Below, piece by piece: positions 27,698 through 34,931 of a stretch of DNA of 39,605 nt. Location of the stretch: assembly GCA_021818285.1 (NCBI GenBank), contig JAKAEO010000009.1, forward strand, positions 1-39,605, read 5' to 3'. Both the position numbers and the translations under genes were made by a program. Positions within the stretch are counted from its first letter, which is position 1; every line of letters begins with the position of its first letter. Source of the stretch: Myxococcales bacterium (GTDB taxonomy: Bacteria; Myxococcota; Myxococcia; Myxococcales; Anaeromyxobacteraceae). Below the pieces are notes generated by a model, which saw nothing but the letters and a program-made list of their open reading frames with translations, was not told the origin of the DNA and searched no databases.

Positions 27698-29091
27698 CCG
27701 CGGGCGCGCCCCGGGCGGCGGGCCGGCGCCCGGCGCCAGGCGACGTGGGGCGCGAGGTCCCCGGGGTGCTCCACCAGCAGCGGCCCCCACGAGGCGTTGC
27801 GGGCGTGCATGGCGGCGAGCAGCTCCACCATCCGGCCCTGCAGCCGCGCCGGGTCGCCGCCCCGGGCCAGCGCCTCCTGCACCGCCGCGGCCACCGCGTG
27901 CGCGGCGTAGGTGCCGGCCTGGATCTCCTCGGGGAGCCGCCCCTTGCCCCGGAGCGCGAGCCGCAGCCGGGCGACGACGGCGTCGTCGGCGTCCCGCCAG
28001 GTCTGGATGGCGCCCAGGGCGTGCCCCTCCAGGGCGCGCAGCGGGGCCCCGACGACGGTCCCGGCCACCAGCGCCGCCGAGCGGCGGGCCAGCGCCGGCG
28101 GGACCGCCTGGCCGGCCAGCACCACCTCCCGGGCGTCGCGGTCGGTCTCGGCCTCGATGGCCCGGGCCCAGGCCGCGGCCCCGGAGAACGGCAGGAGCCG
28201 GAGCGTCGCCGCCGCGAGCCAGCCCCGCAGCACGTCGGCCGGGTGCGGGTCGGTGGCGGGCCCCTCGCCGCGCAGCCGGGGGCCGCTGCCCCAGGCCGCG
28301 TTCAGGGCGCGGAAGTAGCCGACCAGCGCCGCCGCCGCCGCCGGGCCCATGTTGAGGATGCCCATGACGTCGGAGGCGGTCTCGCCGATGCGGGCGGCCC
28401 AGTACTCGGCGAGCGAGGTCGCGCCGCCGGCCCGCAGCGCCGCGCGGACGGCCTGCTTCAGCTCGTCGGAGAGGCCGGTGTCGGCGCCGAGGACGTCGTG
28501 GCCGGCGGTCTCGTGGCCCAGCGCGCCCCAGGCCAGCAGGCCGCGCCGGGCGTTGGCCGGCGGCAGGCTCACCACCCCCATCGCCAGGCCGAAGGGGGCG
28601 GTGGCGTCCACCGGCAGGGTGTAGGGTCCGAAGGCGGGGCGCCCCCACTTCACCAGGGGCGCGATGACGCCGCGGTCGGGCGGCTTCACGCCGCGCCGGT
28701 CCTCGGCCGACAGGAAGCCGTCGTAGAGGTCGGAGACCACCTCCTGGAAGGCGTCGGTGGCGGGCGCCGCGCCGGCCGCGAGCAGCGCCTCGGCGACGTC
28801 GAAGAGCACCAGCGCCTGGCCCCGGACCTCCGGGTCCATGGCCAGGATGCGCCGGAAGCCCGCCTCGCCGATGCGGTCCAGCGTCCGCAGGAACGGCTCC
28901 AGCGCCCGGGTGCGGTAGAGCGGCGGCAGCCGCTTGCCCGTCCGGGTGAGCGCGGCCCGCAGCGTCGCGAAGCGCGCCGGGTCGCGCGGTCCGGCCTCGC
29001 CGCTCGCCGCGGCGACCCGCGCGTCCTCGACGCAGGCCGCCAGGTTCGACAGATCCGGCCCCGCCCTCCCCGCCGCCGCGCCCTTGCCCAT
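27694..29091 (-). CDS. Unrecognised zincin-like protein with HExxxH motif
   Basis: 465 residues. I do not recognise a named family. No signal peptide or clear membrane helices. A possible metal site is visible: ALGHETAGHDVLG (H193, E194, H198) followed by ARIGETASDVMGILNMGP (E237, S240, D241). The second stretch resembles the ExxSDxxG of thermolysin-like gluzincins, but the first has three residues between E and the second H instead of two, and the spacing to E237 is longer than in thermolysin. The rest is helical and Ala-rich. It could be a diverged metallopeptidase, a non-peptidase metal protein, or an inactive relative. It starts ATG 29091 and is followed only by the small membrane gene on the other strand. 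Confidence 0.6.
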   Translation of the reverse strand: MGKGAAAGRAGPDLSNLAACVEDARVAAASGEAGPRDPARFATLRAALTRTGKRLPPLYRTRALEPFLRTLDRIGEAGFRRILAMDPEVRGQALVLFDVAEALLAAGAAPATDAFQEVVSDLYDGFLSAEDRRGVKPPDRGVIAPLVKWGRPAFGPYTLPVDATAPFGLAMGVVSLPPANARRGLLAWGALGHETAGHDVLGADTGLSDELKQAVRAALRAGGATSLAEYWAARIGETASDVMGILNMGPAAAAALVGYFRALNAAWGSGPRLRGEGPATDPHPADVLRGWLAAATLRLLPFSGAAAWARAIEAETDRDAREVVLAGQAVPPALARRSAALVAGTVVGAPLRALEGHALGAIQTWRDADDAVVARLRLALRGKGRLPEEIQAGTYAAHAVAAAVQEALARGGDPARLQGRMVELLAAMHARNASWGPLLVEHPGDLAPHVAWRRAPARRPGRARG

Positions 29092-29170
29092 GAGGGCCTC
29101 CCCGGTCCCGAGGTGAAGGCAGGCAGTCTACACGCAGCGTGATTCCGCGCGCCAGCGCCGGCGGGCGGCC

Positions 29171-31246
29171 TCAGCCCGCGGCCCGGCCCGGGTCGGGCCC
29201 CGGGCCCGGGGGCGGCGGCCCGGGCGGCGCGCCCCGCCGCTCCTGGAGCACGGCCACCAGCCGCCCGCCCAGCCGCGCGTAGAGCCAGGAGGCGAAGAGC
29301 AGCGCCGCGCCGACCGAGAAGAGCACCCCGACCTGGAGCGGCCGCTGCCACAGGTCCCAGACCGCGACCCGCGCGATGATCACGCCGAAGAGCCCGAGCC
29401 CCAGCGCCCGCAGCAGCCCGCTGCGCCGCCGGAAGCCGGCCCACACCAGCAGCGTCGCCAGGCCGGCCCAGGCCAGCGTCGAGTAGGCGCCGGGCAGCAC
29501 GTGCATGGCGGCGGCGGCGAACAGCCCCACCGCCACCGCCTGCAGGGCGTTGCCCCAGCGCGGCGAGCGGGAGAGCAGCATCCCGCCCAGGGCCACGTGG
29601 GCGGCGCCCGAGGTCGCGGCCAGCGCGCCCCGCACCAGGGGCTCGCTGGGGGCGAGGAACAGCACCAGCGCCCCGTAGACCACGCCGGTGCCCGAGGCGG
29701 TGACGATGTGCGGCCAGTCGGGCGTCTCGCGCTGGGACCGGATGCGGTAGGCGAGGCCGCCGAGGTGGACCAGCACCCAGCAGCCGCCCAGCGCCAGGAG
29801 CACGTGGTCCCCCTGGTCCCGCAGCGGCAGCGCCGCCCCCAGCAGGCCGAAGAAGGCGAGCAGCCCGGTCCCGGCGAGCAGCAGCGAGTAGCGCCGCTTC
29901 ATGGCCAGCCAGGCGTAGGCGAAGGACCAGGCGACGGTCACCAGGCCGAAGGCGCGCCAGTGGAAGGGCGCGAGCAGCTCGCCGGCCACCACCAGGAAGA
30001 GCGCGCCGGCGACTCCCGAGAGGATGAGCGACCCGTGCAGCCGGTGGCGCGCCAGCCCCCAGGCGTAGGCCGTCCCCCACGCCGCCAGGGGGAGGAAGGT
30101 GGCGAGCGGCGGGCTCCGGGAGTGGTCGGCCCCCAGCAGCAGGAAGAAGGACAGGGCCAGCGGCGGGAGCAGCGTCCAGGGCTCGTCGGCCGGGAGCAGC
30201 CGGACGGCGAGGAGCGCCAGCGCGGCCGCGGAGGCGGTGACCAGCGGCGGCTGGTCCCAGACCAGGGCGGCGAAGGGCAGGTGGGCGAGGAGCAGGCCGG
30301 CCACCAGCAGCTTCCCCGGGGCGACGGCGGCGCGCCCCAGGCTGCGGGCGCGGGCCGGCGCGGCGATCCAGAGGGCCGCGAAGGCGGCGGCGAAGAGCAG
30401 CGGGACGGCGCGCGCCGCGAGCAGGGCGTGCGGGCCGCCGGGGCGGGCGTCGAAGGAGCGCCAGGACCAGTGGGCCAGCGCGGCGCACCCGCCCAGGGGC
30501 GCCAGCCAGGCGGCGACCGGGAAGGCCCGCCACACCGCCACCGCCAGCGGCGCCGCGGTGACCGCGAGCAGCCAGGCGAAGAGGGCCGGCGCGGGCGCCC
30601 CGCGCCAGGCGAGCGCCGGCGCCACCAGCGCCCCGGCGAGCGGGATGACCAGCGGGACCTCGGTGGCGTGGCGGACCGCCAGCGCCCCGCCCACGGCCAG
30701 CACCGCCGCGGAGCCGGCCAGCGCCGCCCAGGGCGGCGCCAGGTGGTAGAGCGCGGCGCTGGCGACGGCGGCGAAGGCGAGCACCGCGGTGCCGAGCCCC
30801 AGCACCACCTGGTTGAAGAGCGGGCGGGCCCGGCGCCGGCTCACCTCGGCGAAGGCCAGGGCGGCCACGCCGGCGGCGCCCGCCACCGCCAGCCGGCCCG
30901 CTCCGGCGCCGCCGCCGGTCGGGCCGTAGAAGAGGAAGACCGCGGCGCCGACCACCAGGAGGCCGGCGCCGATCCGCGCCAGCCACACCAGGGCGATGCG
31001 CTCCTCGAGGCTGGTCTCCGCCGCGGCCGGCTCGCCCTCCGCCGGGCCGGGGATCGCGACCGCCTCCCCGGTGGGAACCTGCCTGGGGCGGTCGAGCCCG
31101 AGATGCTTCTCGATCGCCGCGAGCCGGCGCTGGACCGCGCGGAGGGTCTCGCGCGCCTCGGCGGCCCGGACCCAGGCGCCGACCGACAGGAGGACGAGCG
31201 CGAAGATGACGACGAGGAGCAGCAGGCCGGCGGCGACGGCGAGCAT
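29171..31246 (-). CDS. DUF2339 large membrane protein
   Basis: 691 residues. A first membrane helix (LAVAAGLLLLVVIFALVLLSV) is followed by a coiled-coil-like helical segment (AEARETLRAVQRRLAAIEKHLGL) and a Pro/Ala linker. Then come about 20 hydrophobic helices to the end, including ARIGAGLLVVGAAVFLFYG, the conserved entry into the membrane domain of DUF2339 proteins. The cytoplasmic tail is Pro-rich. Family function is unknown. ATG 31246; the extension past the C-terminal RAAG is absent. It is divergent from the next plus-strand genes with 123 bases between. Confidence 0.8.
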   Translation of the reverse strand: MLAVAAGLLLLVVIFALVLLSVGAWVRAAEARETLRAVQRRLAAIEKHLGLDRPRQVPTGEAVAIPGPAEGEPAAAETSLEERIALVWLARIGAGLLVVGAAVFLFYGPTGGGAGAGRLAVAGAAGVAALAFAEVSRRRARPLFNQVVLGLGTAVLAFAAVASAALYHLAPPWAALAGSAAVLAVGGALAVRHATEVPLVIPLAGALVAPALAWRGAPAPALFAWLLAVTAAPLAVAVWRAFPVAAWLAPLGGCAALAHWSWRSFDARPGGPHALLAARAVPLLFAAAFAALWIAAPARARSLGRAAVAPGKLLVAGLLLAHLPFAALVWDQPPLVTASAAALALLAVRLLPADEPWTLLPPLALSFFLLLGADHSRSPPLATFLPLAAWGTAYAWGLARHRLHGSLILSGVAGALFLVVAGELLAPFHWRAFGLVTVAWSFAYAWLAMKRRYSLLLAGTGLLAFFGLLGAALPLRDQGDHVLLALGGCWVLVHLGGLAYRIRSQRETPDWPHIVTASGTGVVYGALVLFLAPSEPLVRGALAATSGAAHVALGGMLLSRSPRWGNALQAVAVGLFAAAAMHVLPGAYSTLAWAGLATLLVWAGFRRRSGLLRALGLGLFGVIIARVAVWDLWQRPLQVGVLFSVGAALLFASWLYARLGGRLVAVLQERRGAPPGPPPPGPGPDPGRAAG

Positions 31247-31369
31247 TACTTCATCAGTACCAAATGGATGTGGCGTTTGAACGCACCCTTTCTCCCTGAC
31301 TCGCTGGACCTAGGCGCAAGAGGGAGGTCCAGGGGAGTCCCGGCCTCCGAGCCGTGGTAGGTTCTCGCC

Positions 31370-31564
31370 ATGCCCGTGAGCAAGAAGCGAAAGAACAGGG
31401 AAGGGAAGCCGGTCCACCGGAGCCAGGCCACGCCCGAGGCGGCGAGCGAGGAGCACGCCGCGCCCGAGGCCAAGCAGACCCCGCTGCAGCAGCGGGTGAT
31501 GGGCCGGGCCAGCAACCCCTTCGTCGCCCAGATGCCCCGGCGCGCCGCCCAGCGCGGCCGCTGA
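31370..31564 (+). CDS. Small basic hypothetical protein
   Basis: 64 residues, strongly basic: MPVSKKRKNREGKPVHRSQA, an acidic middle, then QQRVMGRASNPFVAQMPRRA. No signal peptide, membrane helix or known domain. The start has TAGGTT six bases upstream and no Shine-Dalgarno, so it too may be leaderless. The lysine/arginine-rich ends suggest nucleic-acid or ribosome contact (inference). It lies 14 bases before the GIY-YIG gene on the same strand. Confidence 0.6.
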   Translation: MPVSKKRKNREGKPVHRSQATPEAASEEHAAPEAKQTPLQQRVMGRASNPFVAQMPRRAAQRGR

Positions 31565-31578
31565 CCGCCGGCGGAGCG

Positions 31579-31875
31579 GTGCCCCGCCCCGGCTGGCGCG
31601 TCTACCTGCTGGCCTGCCGGGACGGCTCCCTCTACGCCGGCTCCACGAACGACCTGGCGCGCCGCCTGGCGCAGCACGCCGCCGGGAAGGGGGCCCGCTA
31701 CACGCGCTCCCGCCTCCCGGTGGCGCTGGCCTGGGACGAGCCGGCCCGGGACCGCCCGGCCGCGCTCCGCCGCGAGGCCGCCCTGAAGCGCCTCACCCGG
31801 GCCGAGAAGCTCGCGCTGGTGGCCCGCCGCGGGCGGCCGGGCCCGCGCCGGCCGGGCCGCCCGGGGCGGACCTAG
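31579..31875 (+). CDS. GIY-YIG domain protein (UPF0213/YhbQ-like)
   Basis: 98 residues from GTG 31579. Single small GIY-YIG domain: WRVYLLACRDGSLYAGSTNDLARRLAQH (the LYAGST stretch replaces the usual YxGIT), then GKGARYTRSRLPVAL and ALRREAALKRLTRAEKLALV, the UPF0213 signature. The C-terminus is Arg/Gly/Pro-rich. The family has a nuclease fold; cellular substrates are not established for most members. The upstream part of the same frame overlaps the small basic gene and is excluded. It converges with the NrfD gene, overlapping its stop by four bases. Confidence 0.85.
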   Translation: MPRPGWRVYLLACRDGSLYAGSTNDLARRLAQHAAGKGARYTRSRLPVALAWDEPARDRPAALRREAALKRLTRAEKLALVARRGRPGPRRPGRPGRT

Positions 31876-33059
31876 TGGCCCGTGCCGCCGTCGGCCTCCG
31901 CCTCGCCGGGCCGGTGGATGGGCAGGACCCGGTCGAAGATCCACATCAGGACGAACGGGGTGATGAAGAGCACCACCGCCATCACCACGCCCTCGCGGCC
32001 GAACAGCTCCGGCGTGTAGGGCGAGCGCAGGCCGCGCAGCGACTTCGAGAGCAGCTGCCCGCCGATGACCACGTTCCAGCGCATCGAGAAGACCTGCAGG
32101 AGCAGCAGCAGCGCCGAGGCCACCGTCAGGGTGTTGCGGACCCGCTCGTGCAGGTAGGCGTTCATCATCACCACGATGCCGAGCAGGATGACGGGGATGA
32201 GGCCGCCGATGATCATCTGCACGGTGATGAAGCTGAACTCCAGCCGGGTGGTGAGGAGCTCGGAGATGATGTGCCAGGGCTCCGACTTCTCGTAGGCCAG
32301 CATGATGATCTCGAGCAGCTCGAGGGTGATGGTGAGGATCAGGAAGAGCCAGAGCCAGCGCGCCATCGCCGAGACGGTGGCCTGCTGGGCCGGCACCCGG
32401 CGCGCCTTGGAGACCACCTGGTAGACGATGGTGAGCAGGGCGATGCCCGACACCGCCGCCGAGAGCAGGAAGATCACCGGCATCAGCGGCGAGGACCACC
32501 AGGGGTTGGCCTTGATGGCGCCGAAGATGAAGCCGACGTAGCCGTGGAGCATGCAGGCCATGGGCAGGCCGATGCCGGCGAGCACGGTGATGACCTTGTG
32601 GTCCACCGCCTTGGCCTCGTCGGAGCTGTCGTAGGTCCAGAGCGCCATCGCCGCGTAGAGCTTCCGCTTCAGCCCGCGGGAGCGGCGCGCCGCCTCGATG
32701 ATGTCCTGGCGCCAGACGAACCAGACCTCGAAGGCCACGATGACCAGGTAGGTGGTGTAGAGCAGGCCGAACCCGGCCATGGCCGAGGTGAAGTGCGGGG
32801 TGATCATCACCTTGTAGCCGCGCTCGGGGTGGCCGAGGTGGAGCTGCAGCGGCATCCCGGCGATGAGCAGGAAGCAGAAGCTGGCCGCCAGCGACAGCTT
32901 GGCGATGGGCTTGAACTCCTGCCGGCCGAACACGTGGTAGAGCGAGGTGACGATGAAGGAGCCGGCCACGAAGCCCGTGATGTAGGGGTACATCACGATC
33001 ATCAGGCTCCACAGCACGTGGATGTCGTTGGGGAAGGCGTAGCCGGTGATCTCGGGCAT
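31872..33059 (-). CDS. nrfD: NrfD/PsrC-type quinone-interacting membrane subunit
   Basis: 395 residues with about nine to ten membrane helices (WSLMIVMYPYITGFVAGSFIV, LAASFCFLLIAGMPLQL, FIFGAIKANPWWSSPLMPVIFLLSAAV and others). This is the NrfD/PsrC fold, which binds menaquinol or menaquinone and exchanges electrons with a partner ferredoxin subunit. ATG 33059 shares its A with the ferredoxin stop (TAATG). It is the last gene of the repeat protein-cytochrome-ferredoxin-NrfD operon. No catalytic reductase (NrfA, PsrA, DmsA type) is encoded in the window. Extension of this frame upstream is a shadow of the ferredoxin gene. Confidence 0.92.
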   Translation of the reverse strand: MPEITGYAFPNDIHVLWSLMIVMYPYITGFVAGSFIVTSLYHVFGRQEFKPIAKLSLAASFCFLLIAGMPLQLHLGHPERGYKVMITPHFTSAMAGFGLLYTTYLVIVAFEVWFVWRQDIIEAARRSRGLKRKLYAAMALWTYDSSDEAKAVDHKVITVLAGIGLPMACMLHGYVGFIFGAIKANPWWSSPLMPVIFLLSAAVSGIALLTIVYQVVSKARRVPAQQATVSAMARWLWLFLILTITLELLEIIMLAYEKSEPWHIISELLTTRLEFSFITVQMIIGGLIPVILLGIVVMMNAYLHERVRNTLTVASALLLLLQVFSMRWNVVIGGQLLSKSLRGLRSPYTPELFGREGVVMAVVLFITPFVLMWIFDRVLPIHRPGEAEADGGTGH

Positions 33060-33898
33060 TACCGGACCTCCTTGTCGAGGTGCAGGTAGAAGCAGTTGGG
33101 CTCGGTGAGGAGGTGGGGCTGCAGGATGCCCACGCGCCGGGTCTCGATGATCTTCCGGACCGGGTCGTCCTCCTTCTTCATGTTCCCGAACATGCGGGTG
33201 CCGGTGGGGCAGACCTCGACGCAGGCCGGGCGCAGCCCCTTGGTGATGCGGTGGTAGCACCAGGTGCACTTCTCGGCGGTGTGGGTCACCGGGCTGAGGA
33301 AGCGGCTGCCGTACGGGCAGGCCTGGACGCAGTAGCCGCAGCCGATGCAGGTCTCGGCGTCCACCATCACCACGCCGTCGCGGGTCCGGTAGGAGGCGCC
33401 CACCGGGCAGACCTGGACGCACGGGGTGGCGGTGCAGTGCATGCACATCTTGGGGACGAAGAAGGACTTGGTGGCGTGGAAGTCCACCTGCGACGGGGGG
33501 AAGCCGTTGATGCCGCCGTCGGGCGAGTCCACGTGGGAGCCGCCGGCCCCGACCACGTAGCGCTCCACCCAGGTGCGGAAGAAGCCGTCCGGGACGTCGT
33601 TCTCGGCCCGGCAGGCGCGCACGCAGGAGCCGCAGCCGATGCACTTCTCGGTGTCGATGACGTAGGCGTAGCGGTACTCGTTCCAGTCGTAGCCGGGGAT
33701 GTCGGGCCGGGACGGGCCCGGCGACTCGCCGGCGCCGGAGGCGCGGGCCTCGGGGGCGCCGGCGAGGAGGGCCACCGCGCCGCCGGCCAGCAGCACCGCC
33801 TGGCCGAGGAACTCGCGCCGGGCGCCGTCGCAGCCGCCCGCCTCGCCGCACCCCGGGATCTCGGGAGAGGGCGCCGGGCTCTGGTTCTGTTCGCTCAT
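33059..33898 (-). CDS. nrfC: Tat-exported four-cluster ferredoxin subunit (NrfC/PsrB-like)
   Basis: 279 residues. A twin-arginine signal is visible (ARREFLGQAVLLAGGAVALL, residues ~26-46). The mature part carries four cysteine groups of the DmsB/NrfC/PsrB type: CIGCGSCVRAC, CMHCTATPCVQVCP, CIGCGYCVQACPYG, and CTWCYHRITKGLRPACVEVCP, each for one [4Fe-4S] cluster. An insertion with HVDSPDGGINGFPPSQ precedes the second group. It would ferry electrons between NrfD and the tetrahaem cytochrome on the periplasmic side. The N-terminus before the Tat motif has an extra CGEAGGC pair, which may be fortuitous. It is 14 bases downstream of the cytochrome gene. Confidence 0.93.
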   Translation of the reverse strand: MSEQNQSPAPSPEIPGCGEAGGCDGARREFLGQAVLLAGGAVALLAGAPEARASGAGESPGPSRPDIPGYDWNEYRYAYVIDTEKCIGCGSCVRACRAENDVPDGFFRTWVERYVVGAGGSHVDSPDGGINGFPPSQVDFHATKSFFVPKMCMHCTATPCVQVCPVGASYRTRDGVVMVDAETCIGCGYCVQACPYGSRFLSPVTHTAEKCTWCYHRITKGLRPACVEVCPTGTRMFGNMKKEDDPVRKIIETRRVGILQPHLLTEPNCFYLHLDKEVR

Positions 33899-33912
33899 GT
33901 CGGGCTCCGTGC

Positions 33913-34377
33913 TCAGGGCTTGGGCGAGTGGGGGTTGTGGCACTGCAGGCAGACGTCGCCTTCGACCGCGACCGGGACGTGCTGGTCGAGCACCACCTGC
34001 GGGAACTTCTCGGGCCGGCCGGCGATCTTCCGGTGGCAGCGGGCGCAGAGCGTGTAGCTCCGGTCCAGCGGCATCTTGGCCTTCACCACGCCGTCCACCA
34101 CGTGGACCGAGAGCGGCGCGTGGCACACCTCGCAGCTCACCGTCTTGTGGCTGCCCGCCGCCCGCTCGGTCGCCTGCTTGGCGTGGCAGGGGGCGCAGGA
34201 CTCGGGGCCGCCGTGGCGCGGCGCGCGGATCCGCGCCTGCTCGGCGACGTTGTCGGCGCGGTAGGGGCCGTACAGCCCGTAGGACTTCGGCACCAGGAAG
34301 CCGCGACCGAGGATGAAGACGGTGAGGGCCACCACCAGCACCAGCAGGGCGCGGAAGACGTGTCGTGCGTGCTCCAT
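33913..34377 (-). CDS. Membrane-anchored tetrahaem cytochrome c
   Basis: 154 residues. An N-terminal helix (ALLVLVVALTVFILGRGFLV) acts as anchor or uncleaved signal; four CxxCH sites follow: CAPCH, CEVCH, CARCH and CLQCH, with H-K/H-x spacing typical of NrfB-like/class III multihaem proteins. It would pass electrons to or from the ferredoxin/NrfD pair. CGGAGG precedes ATG 34377. It is 12 bases downstream of the repeat-protein stop and 14 bases upstream of the ferredoxin gene, so the four genes form one operon. The haem count (4 rather than the 5 of E. coli NrfB) argues for a related but not identical complex. Confidence 0.9.
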   Translation of the reverse strand: MEHARHVFRALLVLVVALTVFILGRGFLVPKSYGLYGPYRADNVAEQARIRAPRHGGPESCAPCHAKQATERAAGSHKTVSCEVCHAPLSVHVVDGVVKAKMPLDRSYTLCARCHRKIAGRPEKFPQVVLDQHVPVAVEGDVCLQCHNPHSPKP

Positions 34378-34389
34378 CCAGCCTCCGGG

Positions 34390-34824
34390 TCAGGGGTCGA
34401 GCTTCTCGGGTTTGAAGAGCCAGGCGATCCAGTGCGTCCGGCGCTCCGGCGCCGGTCCCGGCGGATCCTCGGGGAGCGGCTCGGGCGCGAAGAGCCACGC
34501 GCCCCAGGAGTTCCTCCGGCGCGCGGCACGCGGCGCCGGCGGATCCTCGGGGAGCGGCTCGGGCGCGAAGAGCCACGCGCCCCAGGAGCTCCTCCGGCGC
34601 GCGGCACGAGGCGCCGGCGGATCCTCGGGGAGCGGCTCGGGCGCGAGGAGGAACCGCAGGATCCGGCCGGTGCCGCGCGGCGGCGCGACCGGGTCCTCGG
34701 GCAGGGGCTCGGGTGCGACCAGCGCGCGCAGGAGGTTCCAGCGGACCCGTGGCGCGCCGGCGTCCGGCGGCGGGGGGGGCAGCGTCTCGACCTCGAGCAC
34801 CTTGCGCAGAAACGCAAGAAGCAT
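34390..34824 (-). CDS. Tandem-repeat protein heading the NrfD-type redox operon
   Basis: 144 residues made almost wholly of a ~24-27-residue repeat: a short aromatic/hydrophobic helix, then PEPLPEDP, then an Ala/Arg/Pro linker. Copies: LLAFLRKVLEVETLPPPPP (degenerate), LLRALVAPEPLPEDP, ILRFLLAPEPLPEDP, SSWGAWLFAPEPLPEDP, NSWGAWLFAPEPLPEDP, and a final THWIAWLFKPEKLDP. No haem, iron-sulfur or known domain, and no cysteine. ATG 34824 has no clear Shine-Dalgarno. The frame is open without stops, and its repeats keep the reading frame, favouring a true gene. I do not recognise a family. A membrane-surface or scaffolding role in the downstream complex is only inference. Confidence 0.6.
   Translation of the reverse strand: MLLAFLRKVLEVETLPPPPPDAGAPRVRWNLLRALVAPEPLPEDPVAPPRGTGRILRFLLAPEPLPEDPPAPRAARRRSSWGAWLFAPEPLPEDPPAPRAARRRNSWGAWLFAPEPLPEDPPGPAPERRTHWIAWLFKPEKLDP
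34463..34650. repeat. Tandem 78-bp DNA repeat inside the repeat-protein gene
   Basis: Two adjacent 78-base units, 34463-34540 and 34541-34618, differ at two positions only; a third unit starting at 34619 is alike for its first ~30 bases and then diverges. The length is 26 codons, preserving frame. The near identity points to recent duplication or ongoing homogenisation. Confidence 0.9.
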
Positions 34825-34931
34825 GGGGGATCGGCCTCGTTGCTGGTGAGCCCGCAGCGAAGCACACTCGAACGGGGCGTCGCAACCCCACTGCCGCGTG
34901 GAGTCAGGTCGAAAGGACGAGGCGCGATGCG

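Noticed and set aside
24408-28355. A 1315-codon plus-strand open frame
   Set aside because: It is antisense to the hybrid kinase and GGDEF/EAL genes; Leu/Gly/Arg/His-rich shadow sequence.
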